DNA from: Akebia trifoliata
Lineage: Eukaryota > Streptophyta > Magnoliopsida > Ranunculales > Lardizabalaceae
Direction of reading: 5' to 3'
NCBI GenBank assembly: GCA_017979445.1
Contig: CM030713.1
Coordinates: 28,687,934-28,751,933, forward strand
DNA: 64,000 nucleotides
The number at the start of each line of letters is the position of its first letter. Position 1 is the first letter of the stretch. The translations under genes were made by a program, and so were the position numbers. Positions 24,989 to 35,138 of this stretch are shown here, in pieces. A model generated the notes under the pieces. It saw only the letters and a list, made by a program, of their open reading frames with translations. It searched no databases and was not told the DNA's origin.

Positions 24989-25166
24989 AGTCCTGAGGCC
25001 TGGTGAGATGGTCAGGAATGGGAGGTTTTAAGTTCAAATCTCCCTTTAAGTGGCTATTCTTAGGGAATTTCCCCAGAAATTATCCAGAGAGAGGATTGCA
25101 CGTGCCTCAAGGACTAGTTGTGTGATTAAAAGACTATGATACCTCGGTTAAGTAAAAATAACATCA
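24989..25166 (+). mobile_element. tRNA-derived SINE with 10-bp target duplication
   Basis: It has RNA polymerase III-type boxes, A box 'tggtgagatgg' (25001) and B box 'agttcaaatc' (25031), at tRNA-like spacing. The unit is flanked by the direct repeat CCTCTCCATG (24979-24988 and 25167-25176). It is 178 bp, ends A-rich and has no ORF. LINE machinery would have mobilised it. Confidence 0.7.
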
Positions 25167-25839
25167 CCTCTCCATGTAATGTTGATCATAGTTACTAAAT
25201 TCTCAAATGATTTACAAAATATGACACGAGGCATGTAAATTAGAAAACCTATGAATCACCATTGTAATGTATTTATTTAATTTTTTTAAAAGATTATCAA
25301 CATTCTAATTTAACAGTTTGCAAAAATATAATTATGAAAGATAAAAAAGAAATAATGAATCCTAGGAAATAAGACATTAATAATTCATGCGTTGAATGAA
25401 TAATTGACAAGTCTCATGGATAGTTATTATCCAACAACCTAATTATTTTTAGAGTCGTTCTAAACCGACTTCATTCCACACTGCCACATCAGCGCAGTGC
25501 CTATCGAAGTCAGTTCAGCGTTTTCCTTATCTTTATCCGATAGTGGTTCTTTATTCTCATTCCATTATTAAGGTTTGTCATTTTATATCGTGTTTTTAAA
25601 TATAATACCACTATCGATCATCTACCGTCCATTACCCAAGAATGATGATGATAAAAATTTGCAAGTCAATACTTCTACCAATCAATGTCTCTTTTTTATT
25701 TTTTATTGATTAGGTTTTTTTAATTCATATCCTTTAGTTTAAACCATAGCCCATCTAATCATCCATAAATAGAATGATTCGGTTGTGTAAGACCTAGGAG
25801 CATTCTAAATGTTGTAAAAATCTTATTGAAAAGATTTAT

Positions 25840-25990
25840 GGTTGGCTAAATGAATCATGTTCCTCCATTTCACTTTATTCAAAGTTAAGTCTTTTATCAT
25901 TGATAGTAAATTCATATCTACTTTGACTCTCCGTCCAAGTTCTTTTGGGTTACATACCATTTTAATTCAAAATGGGTGATATGTTAATTC
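25840..25990 (-). mobile_element. LINE 3'-end remnant
   Basis: Minus-strand translation gives RRVKVDMNLLSMIKDLTLNK followed by VKWRNMIHLANH, the terminal ORF2 signature of plant LINEs. A decayed fragment only. Confidence 0.5.
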
Positions 25991-26296
25991 ATCTATCCGT
26001 ACGCCACCTTATAGCTAAGACTTAAAATTGGTCAGATTTTTTTCGAATTTAACGGATTTGATTTCTTCAAGTATATCCAAATTAGAAAATAGGTCTTATA
26101 TGGGTTGATATCCCTTGACCCAAGTCAAATACAGATTCATCCCTATATCCATCAAGATCTTAATGATATATTACTTTGAAATTATATTTTATATTTTTCA
26201 AAGTAATTTTTTTTACAACTAATGAGTGTTGTGTATAGTGTCTAAGACCTCCTTCATTTAATAAAAAAAAAGTCTTGAGTTCAAATCACATCTTTA

Positions 26297-27142
26297 GGGT
26301 ATGTTTGATTGCATGGAAAGTCACTTTCCATGGAATTTGAAATCCATGGAAAATTAGTTGTGGAAAATAGGTAGGGTTGGAAAATCAAATTCCATTGTTT
26401 GATTTCGCATGGATAAAATCATGGAAAAATATAAGAAAAAAGAAAAAGAGGAGAAGGAGGAAGAAGATGATAAGAGGGGGAGAGGAAGAAGAAGATGACG
26501 AGGAAGAGGAAGGGGGGAGGATGTGGCGACGACGGCGACGGCGGCGGTGGCGGCCACGACGGCGATGGTGGCGGCGACGACGGCAACGACGGTGGCGGCG
26601 GTGACGGTGGCGACGGAGGTAAGTGAGGAAAATGGGAGGGAGAACGTGGTGGTAGTGGTGGCGGATGAGGTGAGGGATGGAGAAGAATGAGAAGAAGAAA
26701 GATAGTAGGTGGTCGGAGACGGAGCCGATGGCGACGGCGATGGTGATGACGGCGATGACGACGATGACGAGGTTAGTATAATGGTGATGGTGATGGTGGT
26801 GGTGATGGTGGTGGTGGTGGTAGTGGTGGTGGTGGTGGTGGTGGTAGTGGTGGTGATTGTGGTGGTGGTGGTGGTAGTGGTGGTGGTGGTGGTGGTGGTG
26901 ATTGTGGTGGTGGTGGTAGTGGTGGTGGTGGTGGTGGTAGGGAAGAATTGGTGATGGAAAATATGGGTGGATTTCATTTTCCCACCCATATGGGTGGGAA
27001 AGTGAAATCCATGATTTAGTGGACTTTTTGAATGGGGTGGAAAATGAATTCCATTTCCATGTGCAATCAAACACTTGAAAAATATCATTTTCCATGGAAA
27101 TTGATTTTCCACCCTATTTTCCATGTGCAATCAAACATACCC
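26297..27142. mobile_element. Tourist-like element carrying a large trinucleotide microsatellite
   Basis: The perfect 17-bp inverted ends GGGTATGTTTGATTGCA / TGCAATCAAACATACCC are flanked by TTA on both sides, the PIF/Harbinger target site. The longer arms also pair ('ccatggaaa' blocks). The interior is low complexity: a GGA/GAA-rich tract at 26430-26520, a GGC/GAC-rich tract at 26525-26620 and an interrupted (GTG)n array at about 26775-26940. Long open frames of poly-Thr, poly-His or poly-Val across it arise from the repeat and are not genes. Confidence 0.8.
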
Positions 27143-27689
27143 TTAGTGAATTTTATTGAAATAATCTTGAACGATTTAACATTATCTGACCCGACGATCT
27201 GAATCAATTAATTTAATTAGGTCAGATTGGATATGAATTTGGTAAAAATAAATGGTTCGGATATGGTTTTAGTTAGTAGGGTTTGAATAAAAATTCAGGT
27301 ATGGATATAGATACACTCATATCCGGCCCAAAGTTGACCCATTTTAAGTCCTTGCAGTCAAAAGTTGTCATACTAGTATAAAAGACAAGCGCTCATTCTT
27401 AATATAACGAAGAATACCCAAAAGAACTTAGCTGAGGAGAACAAGTAGATGTGGGAACAAGCTTGGATCTTGATCTCTACTGTGAGACGAAAATGAATAG
27501 ATCCCTCATTCTTAGTTGACAACAAAATAATTTTTGACGATCACTTGTTAACTTAGATGATTGTAAGCTAAAAGTCAGTGCCGATTTCTCCACATTGAAT
27601 GAATGACTAGTGCATGATACAATCTACAACAATGTTTTTTTTTTTTTTTTTTTTTTTACTAATGGATAGCTAGCAGATATGAACAAATT

Positions 27690-27745
27690 TTTAATAACAG
27701 AAGATGTGGCTCAGGACAAAGTGGAATGGAGGAACAATGTTTAGC
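27690..27745 (+). mobile_element. LINE 3'-end remnant
   Basis: The plus frame reads ITEDVAQDKVEWRNNV, the conserved tail of plant LINE ORF2. Only this short piece is clear. Confidence 0.45.
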
Positions 27746-28593
27746 TGACTTTATTAGACAATAAAGTCACTTTTTTGTTGGCTTAAGTTGGTTAAAATTT
27801 TTTAGTGGCTTCATTAATTGAAACCATCGGAAGATCTCATTAACTATACATAGATAGCTGTAAAAACAACTATCTTACAACTTGATAGCTGTAATATATG
27901 TGGCGGTGAATTTGTGTTCACATGCAAATATACCGTCTTATGTTACTTATATATACATTGTAACATTCTGTTTTTTATTAATCTCATTTTGAGCACAACA
28001 AATAAAAGAGAGTATTGTCAATTGTGCCATCTTTATTTATAAGAGAAAGTATTGTAATCCTTTCGCTATAGTGAAATCCTTTTATAATTTACCCGTGATT
28101 TTTTACTCTAATTTATTTGAAGATTTTTTCACATAAAATTATTGTGTTCATCATTTTCTTTAATTTCTCATTTTTATTTCAATTGTATTTGTGTGCTTCG
28201 TAGCACAACTTCCAAACAGACTTCAAATCCTTTAGGCAAGGCTCTAATGATGATGAATTAATGGATAGCTATTCAAACTCCCATAATTGTCATACAAGAA
28301 GTCATAATAAATAACATACATGCAATCCGTCCAAGGAACTATCAGAGAAAAAGATGCTAAACTATGATCAACAGAAAATATTAAAGTGTCCAATCAAGAT
28401 CCATAGCAAGGCCAAAACACTAAAGGGTAGCTATGAGCAAACAAAACATAGGTCTGTCCAAAATTATGAACTAATCATGTTTGTCATTTGAAAGATGTGG
28501 ACCTCCCACTTGCCTCAAGAGTCGTCAACAATCTTCATAACTGTTAGATTTCAAAGAGTATGTGAGGAACACCAAGTAGACAAAGATTTTTTT

Positions 28594-28722
28594 AGAGATA
28601 TTCTATTGCCACACCAACTTTTTTCAACACAGTCTCAATTCATATGTAAATCATCACAGAAAAAGAATTAGCACACATCTTGGGGTGGCATTAGCAAAAG
28701 TTGGTGTGTCAATAGAAGCTCT
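28594..28722. repeat. Short family-A2 MITE
   Basis: The arms are 'attgccacaccaactttttt' and 'aaaagttggtgtgtcaatag', 129 bp end to end. Same family as 8731, 33021 and 34124. Confidence 0.7.
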
Positions 28723-29003
28723 ATTTTTAAACGTGGGAAAGAAGAAGATAATGGGTAATTTTTGAACAAATACTCTTACCTTCCATCGGGCAAGTAACGA
28801 TAGATAGTGAAGGCTCTATATCTTGTGTTCTCACAACTCATTGAAGTGAGAAAAGATTGTAACATGTATGCCATGACAAGATTTTCTACATAAGAGAATA
28901 AGATTTAGTTGTCCTCAGCTTTTATGAATTTTAACCAGTAAAAAAAAAAAAAAAACAATACTTAGTTCTGTTCCGAGAAATGTTAAACTATAATCAAACT
29001 TCA

Positions 29004-29277
29004 TATAGAAGACCATGGGCCTAACTCATCCTCATAAAACTGGCTTGTACATAGCCCAAGGTAATGATACCTAGGCGATGTGGGACTATCGCTCACTCTA
29101 CCCCCCGCGTTTCTTACGTGCTTGTGTTTACCCGTTCTAATACCATGTAGAAGACCATGAGCCTAATTTATCCTCAAAAAACTGACTTGTAATTAAGGTG
29201 AGGATTGCCCCAGGTTTATATATAGCCCAAGGTCATGATACCCAAACGATATGGGATTATCACTCACACTTACAACA
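29004..29277 (-). mobile_element. Second TRIM-like element (LTR-PBS/PPT-LTR)
   Basis: Two related direct repeats lie at 29004-29100 (97 bp, with an internal deletion) and 29146-29277 (132 bp). Between them is a 45-bp internal region. On the minus strand the right repeat begins TGTTGTAAGTG, ends TTCTACA and is followed at once by TGGTATTAGAAC, a primer-binding-site-like sequence. The internal region ends in a GCGGGGGG purine run before the other repeat. A TATATAA motif lies in the longer LTR. The internal region is almost nothing but the two priming sites. Confidence 0.75.
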
Positions 29278-31586
29278 CACCATTGAAAGTCCAAACTGAA
29301 AATGAACCCAATCAGATAGCCCAAATTATCAATTATAAAAAGAACCCTTTTAAGACTAGCATGCCTCAAGGATGGAATTGTTAAACATTGATTGTTGTTG
29401 TGTTACGTACGGTAATTTTAATGAATAATACAAAAGAGAAAAACAAGAAAAAAATAAAAATAAACACACAGATTTAACGTGATTTGGCGATGTGTTTATA
29501 TCCACAAAAACGAGAAACTGAATTTTCACTATATGTCAAATTAGGATTACATCATAAGAATTTATGATAAACCCTAGTCATATAATAGTTATTAGAAAAT
29601 TTCAATAATACCCTTGTACCATACCGTGAAAGCGTTTCCCTTGCACCCCCAACCTACAAAATTCATCTCTGACAAACATATGTTTTTAGCAGATGTTGTC
29701 ATTCGCTCCGTTCCGTTTGGAGCACAAAACTCTCATCTCTCCACTCCGGCTTCACACCCGCATCTGCCTATATTCTCATTAGTCTATGAGAGAAGACCCA
29801 AGTCAAAGGGTAAAAACATAAGGTCCCCCCGAGTATACATCAAAATGCCTTCATGCCCACTTGACCTTAGTCTTCTCCAATAGACTAATGAAAAATGACT
29901 TCATTATCCTCGACTTAATTTGAAACAAAAAAACCTTTGATTTCTCTTCTCGAAACAAGTTATAGTCAACCTCTTAGATAAATTTTTTTTTACCTTAATT
30001 GTCAATCATAACATTAATCTACTGTAACCTTCAAATATATAAAGAACAAGATGAGAATTTTCCTTAACAATCGGTTAAAAAACATGCCATCCTTGATTTG
30101 TAAGAAAAAATTCAATTTCTTTCCATCTTGTTTGGTTTAACAATAGAAAAACTTAAATTTAGAGGGAAAAAATGGTAAAGTTATAATTTTTAGTGCTCCA
30201 ATTTAATCATGGGCATTAGTTTTCTCTCCAATTTGGAGAAAAAGAAAAGAGAGGAAAACTAGATCATTTTTCTCTCTATTATTTTTTTTTCTCTCCTTAC
30301 TTAACAATCCAAACAAGAGAAATGGAGAGAAACCCACATTTCTTTCTTGTCTTTTCTCTCCATTTCTCTCAATCCAAGCACACCGTTAAAGACTTCAAAT
30401 TCCGTTTCTACCCCTCGAGTTGGAATTCAGGTCCGAGGTTCACCGACTAGGGCATAAATGGGTCGGATTTTATCGGAAATCCGAGTGATCCAAAATCCGA
30501 ATTTAGGGGGTTTGGGCCCTTGGAGTAGATCCGAATAAAAAATGGGTCACTTATGGTTTGTATCCCATGATTTGAGTCAAATACGGATCCAGTCATATAT
30601 CCACCCAGAACTGAATAATATATTGCTTTGAATTTTTTTTTTTTTTTTTCAAAATATTATTTTCTACTACTTTAATATAAAACAAAACGATCATAATGAT
30701 AAGAAAGAATGACTATTATTTGCTTCATTCATATATCCGCCTATATAAGATAAAACAATTTAATGTTTGGACCCACCTCTTGACCGTACAAATCAGATCC
30801 ATTGGTCCACTAATATAAAATCATTGGGTCTGATTTGACATCAAACTCAATCCATTTTGGTCACCCATTCATAATATGATCCTTTTTCCTTTTCTAGATC
30901 AGTAAGAATTTAAAAGCCCAAATCACTTCTTTTTTGTGGGTTTAAAAAAAATAGTTTCCCAAAGCACTCAAGAACCTTTGAATTGCCATTTGATCAAGTT
31001 ATTTTCTGCATTATTAGCCCTAAAAGCCTTTGAACATGTGATCAAGTTTCTTTTGGTCTAAAACATGTTTTATGTATAATTTCGAGTCTTTGAATCCTTG
31101 ATGACCAAGTTCATCTTTCTCCATAGAGGACCAATATTGTTTTTTGAATTAAAATCAAACAGGTTTCGGTCTAAATCTAAACGAATTATTATCCAATAGA
31201 GGTTCATTTGAGTCAAGCTATTAGCTCCTCACTTCTTTTTCTTTTTTATTTCTACAAATGTGGGATACGATCTATCTTCTCTATCAAGAACGTTTTCTTC
31301 AATAACATGTCAATCCTAGATTAATGCTGGTTTCATAGCAAATTTTGGTCCTTAGGACTTGTCTTGAATAGAATCGTAGTCAAAATTCGTATTTCTTAAC
31401 CATTATTACGAAGAATGGTGCATTTGACCGCTCGTCTTCTAGCCATCCAATCTCACCATATCTGGATTCTTGACAAGAAACTGTCAGCAACGTGGGCTCA
31501 CTATCTTACATTTCGGTCCGAAAAGGAACATCAGAATTGGACTTCTCCTCTTAGAGCATGGGCTTGGCCTAATGGCCCATTGATAG

Positions 31587-32845
31587 CTAGTACAGTCCTT
31601 CTGTTGAAGAAACCTCCATCAATAGATCTTGTACCACTTTGCAACAACAGGACATCTTCTCCTGCAGGATCATCAACAACAGAAATAAATAAAAATGATT
31701 ATTTTTTTTCAAGTAAGAATTAAAATTGATGAAAATTCTTACTTCATTTACAAATGGACTTGGACAAATCGCTTTCTTGTAACAAGGGAATTGTTTGGGG
31801 AACAGCTCTTGAGAAACAGAAAGCAGCACTGAAGCTGCGATAATCGACGGTTTGAACTCAAACATTTTGATTTCTGCAACAAAGATGAGGATCCAAGATC
31901 AATTATTGAGATTTTTAACTATAAAAAGAGAGATGAATTGGAACGCTTGAATTTTACCGTTTTGAGCTTTGAAGAGGATATCAGTAGCTCGAGCTCTGAG
32001 AGATTGTAACGATCGATGCTCTTTGAGTTTGAAAAGACAAATAAAGAAATGAACGAAGGCAAAGGGCGTAATGGATCGCATTTTCCATTTCAAAGATCCG
32101 AGAATCAGAATCTCCATTCTCTGTATCGTTTCTGAGTCGAAGATAAATCCTTCTTGTTTCTGTTTCAAAGAATCGAAGATAAATAAAGATCGTTGGTTTT
32201 TGGCAGAGACATTGTATTTTGGAAATATTCTAAGAAGAAATCGATCTCACCTGAAGATGATGGGAGAGTAAGAAACCGTTCTTCATCATCTTCGCGGCAA
32301 GACAAAGGCAAGACATGGCAATAAGCTTCACGATCATTAGCTTTCCATGCTGCAAGATCAAGATCGGAAATTGATTCTCCAACTGATCAAACTGAGAACA
32401 AATTCAAAAAATCAATCGAAATCACAAATAAATCTACAAAAAATCAGGATAATTTTTAATTTTTTTTTTTTTACCGCCATTCCATGAGTAGAGACGAAGC
32501 GATCAAAGTAATTAACAGCGAGATACTGTATAAGAGGAACGAAATTGGGAGAGAACTACGCAGGAAGACATTAAAACACTTCAGAAACACTAAGAAATCT
32601 CAGATTTCAGAGAATCAAAACTTCAAGATTTCGGATCTGAATTTCTCCATTTTTTTTACCTTTAGAATCTCAGAGATCGCCTCTTCACGATTAGAGACGT
32701 TAAAATTTCCATCTTGCAAGCATCGGATGTAGTCCTCAGAAGGAATGTGATCTGATTCAGATTCGAAAAGAGTTTCAAGCGTCTCGGATCGATCATCAAG
32801 ATATCGTGAGTATGGATTCTCAAGATCAAACGCAATTGTCTCCAT
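31587..32845 (-). CDS. CYCD6: D-type cyclin, CYCD6-like
   Basis: Exons (minus): 32660-32845, 32475-32555, 32251-32349, 31958-32159, 31743-31873, 31587-31661, giving 257 aa. D-type cyclins activate CDKA to drive G1/S; D6 members are linked to formative divisions under SHR/SCR (GRAS factors). The N-terminus (METIAFDLENP ... SESDHIPSEDYI) is typical of D6. The cyclin-N fold is seen in VPLIQYLAVNYFDRFVSTHG and in CLCLAAKMMKNG. The cyclin-C part starts at FDSETIQRMEILILGSLKW and ends near FKPSIIAASVLLSVSQELFP. No LxCxE Rb-binding motif is visible. The C-terminus stops about 30 residues after the cyclin-C fold (VVQDLLMEV ... EGLY), shorter than I expect for D6 proteins. All phases fit. The TATA-like box lies at 32943-32950. 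Confidence 0.9.
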
Positions 32846-32942
32846 TGTTTCTCTTACTTAGATTCAGAAGTTTTGATGTGAGAAGAAAGTAAAAGAAAGA
32901 AAAAGAAACCCAAAGAGAACCACAAAGGACGTAATTGGTTCA

Positions 32943-32950
32943 TATTTATA
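32943..32950 (-). promoter_or_regulatory. TATA-like box of the CYCD6-like gene
   Basis: TATAAATA on the minus strand, about 100 bp before the start codon at 32845, in a suitable position for a core promoter. Confidence 0.5.
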
Positions 32951-33020
32951 ACTCTCTGAGATCTCTAATCTCAAACGTTGTTTGACGCAGTTTGTCCAAC
33001 GGATCTCTGAGATAAAAGTT

Positions 33021-33107
33021 GAGCGCTTCTATTGCCACATCAACTTTTACTATTAGCACCACCTAGGTGTGCTCTTAGCAAAAGTTGATGTGGCAATATA
33101 ATCTCTC
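33021..33107. repeat. Short family-A2 MITE in the CYCD6 proximal promoter
   Basis: The arms are 'cttctattgccacatcaact' and 'aaagttgatgtggcaatata', 87 bp in all, about 70 bp upstream of the candidate TATA box. It could place a hairpin or siRNA-target sequence in the promoter. Confidence 0.65.
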
Positions 33108-33710
33108 TAATTATTTTCTTAAAATGGTAATTATGAAATCAATAAAATCCAAAAAAAATGCCGTTCTCATAAATTTTAAAATATTATGACTGATTTGGTA
33201 ATTGTAACAAAATAAATATCTGTCCTGTTTTAGTAATTTTCCGAAGATAAAAAAGTTTTATTTTAGGTATTAGAATAGTTTCTTAGTGATAATAGCTTTG
33301 AGTAATATAATTAGAATCCTTTAGTGGCACACCTCAAAACAATGTTTTAAAACCTCTAAGAAAAAAACATAATTTGTATTTTACCAAAAAGAATTCAATT
33401 TTTTTTAACAAATTTCTTTTTTTATAAATCAAATAATTATCGAATTCGAACTTTGTTATTCCAATGAGTACTGGTCGGGCTTGTCCAAAATTGATTCAAT
33501 CGATTGAGTTAAATCGGTTGAATCAAAAAGTGAAAAATTAAAATATTAGTTACATAAAAATCTGGAAATGAATTGAAAAATAAAATATCTAACTAGAAAA
33601 ACATTAACATTTCTAATTAGTAGGAAATGGGCACATTAACTAATTATTATCTAGTGGAATATAAAATATCTAAAATTTATTTAAAAATAAATAAATAAAT
33701 AAATATTTTG

Positions 33711-33939
33711 AACCGTGATAATCTGACTACCCCATGTGGCATACTCAACCAACTCCCTTGACATGATAAGTTCGAGAACTGTAGATTTGTATGCCTCGGG
33801 ACACACAACTACACTTCCCTATAAAAAAAAGTGTATCCGAGGGAATCATCCATCCTGAGGCGTACAGATCTACGGTTCCCAAATTTGTCACGTGAGGAGA
33901 GTTGATTGAGCTTGCCAAGTGGTGTTGTCAGATTATCAA
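33711..33939. repeat. Family-G hairpin repeat
   Basis: The ends are inverted: 'gtgataatctgac' and 'gtcagattatcaag'. The inner arms are 'gaactgtagatttgtatgcc' and 'ggcgtacagatctacggttc' with a 'gtgtatccgaggg' loop. Sister copy at 55783-55996. Confidence 0.65.
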
Positions 33940-34123
33940 GACTCAAATATTTTTCATTAATGTTTATTTATTTATTTTCATTCAAAGTAACCTCTTCATT
34001 GACTCAATCGGGTCACCGGTCCAACCAGTTCAATCGTATGGGCCCAGAAATTAAATTTTGCAATTGGCATGGTTCAACCCATTACGAATTCTCCCTTCAA
34101 ACAATTATATATATATATATAGC

Positions 34124-34221
34124 AGAGCTGCTATTGCCACACCAACTTTTACTAATGCCATGCCAATTCCTCTGTAAATCACCCAAGAATTGTATACAGT
34201 TGGTGTGGCAATAGTAACTCT
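34124..34221. repeat. Short family-A2 MITE
   Basis: AGAGCTGCTATTGCCACACC at the left pairs with 'ggtgtggcaatagtaactct' at the right. It sits next to a (TA)n run. Confidence 0.7.
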
Positions 34222-35138
34222 CTTATTTTTTAATGACTAGATTTATCCTAGGCCCTAATTTGATTTAATTGAATAAAAATTATAGAACGATAATTATCGG
34301 TAAAACCAATAATAATCTTCATTGAGGATCAATAAGATCACTTCTTCGCCGATCAAACATAGAGGTAATTACAATATCAAATGATTTTGGACATAAAAAA
34401 GAATCCAACAAACTTATGATTTAGTCAGATTTATAACTTGATAGATGTTTTCCACACGCACAAGCTATATCCTTTCGTAGAATTTTGCATGTGCAAATAT
34501 TTTATCTGTGAAGGAAAGAAAGCGAAAACGAAAATGAAAATGGGGTTCGAGTATTAGAGTTTACGGTTACAAACTCATGGCTCTATGTGGACATCTATAC
34601 ATTATCTTACTCAACATGTATTTTCATTCAAGATATTTCCCAAAAAAACACAAGCACCTTTTGACGTACAAGATTGATAAAAGAGTAGACCACACTACAT
34701 CATGTATTGATGACTCTCTAAACCATTTCATATGTTTTCATTCAAGATATTTCCCAAAAACACAAGCACCTTCGACCTACAAAATTGAATAAAAGAGTAG
34801 ACCACACTACACAACATGTATCAATTAAAAGCATAATCTATGAAAACTGAGAAATAATTGACGAAATGAAAAGATTATTATTACATGACACTATAAAATT
34901 CAGGTTCCAGCTACAAATACATATTCCCCCAACAGAAAGAATTCCAACATGCATAAAGAATAAGAACACCTGATACTGTTTCCACACATTCTCTATTACA
35001 AAAGAATCAAAGAATAGAAACAAAATGGACTCAAATACTACTCAATGAGACCTAAATGGAAAGAATGAAAGAATGATAATATAATCTCCCTGACTATAAA
35101 TAAATTAAGATGTTGGAAGAAGAAACCATCACGATTGA

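Larger units (their letters stand above)
22101..31586. other. Gene-free repeat-rich region between RING-H2 and cyclin genes
   Basis: About 9.5 kb with no convincing gene. It holds Tourist-like elements (23275-23540 and 26297-27142), a family-C hairpin (24634-24804), a SINE (24989-25166), LINE ends (25840-25990 and 27690-27745), a short family-A2 MITE (28594-28722) and a TRIM (29004-29277). A Tourist-like right end ending 'ccaagcacaccg' at about 30300-30385 has no matching left end. The rest is AT-rich single-copy-looking DNA. Confidence 0.7.
33108..35138. other. Intergenic between CYCD6 promoter and SCL28 3' end
   Basis: It contains upstream DNA of the cyclin, a family-G hairpin (33711-33939), a short A2 MITE (34124-34221) and a duplicated 'ttttcattcaagatatttcccaaaa'-type segment (near 34620 and 34736, about 116 bp apart). 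The presumed SCL28 3' UTR follows. No gene is seen. Confidence 0.6.

Noticed and set aside
26354..27130. Long minus-strand ORFs of poly-Thr and poly-His type (up to 258 codons)
   Set aside because: They are translations of the trinucleotide microsatellite inside the Tourist-like element; open in several frames at once and without domains.
30300..30385. Right end of a possible Tourist element ('ccaagcacaccg' then TTA)
   Set aside because: No matching left end could be found, so it is not listed as an element.
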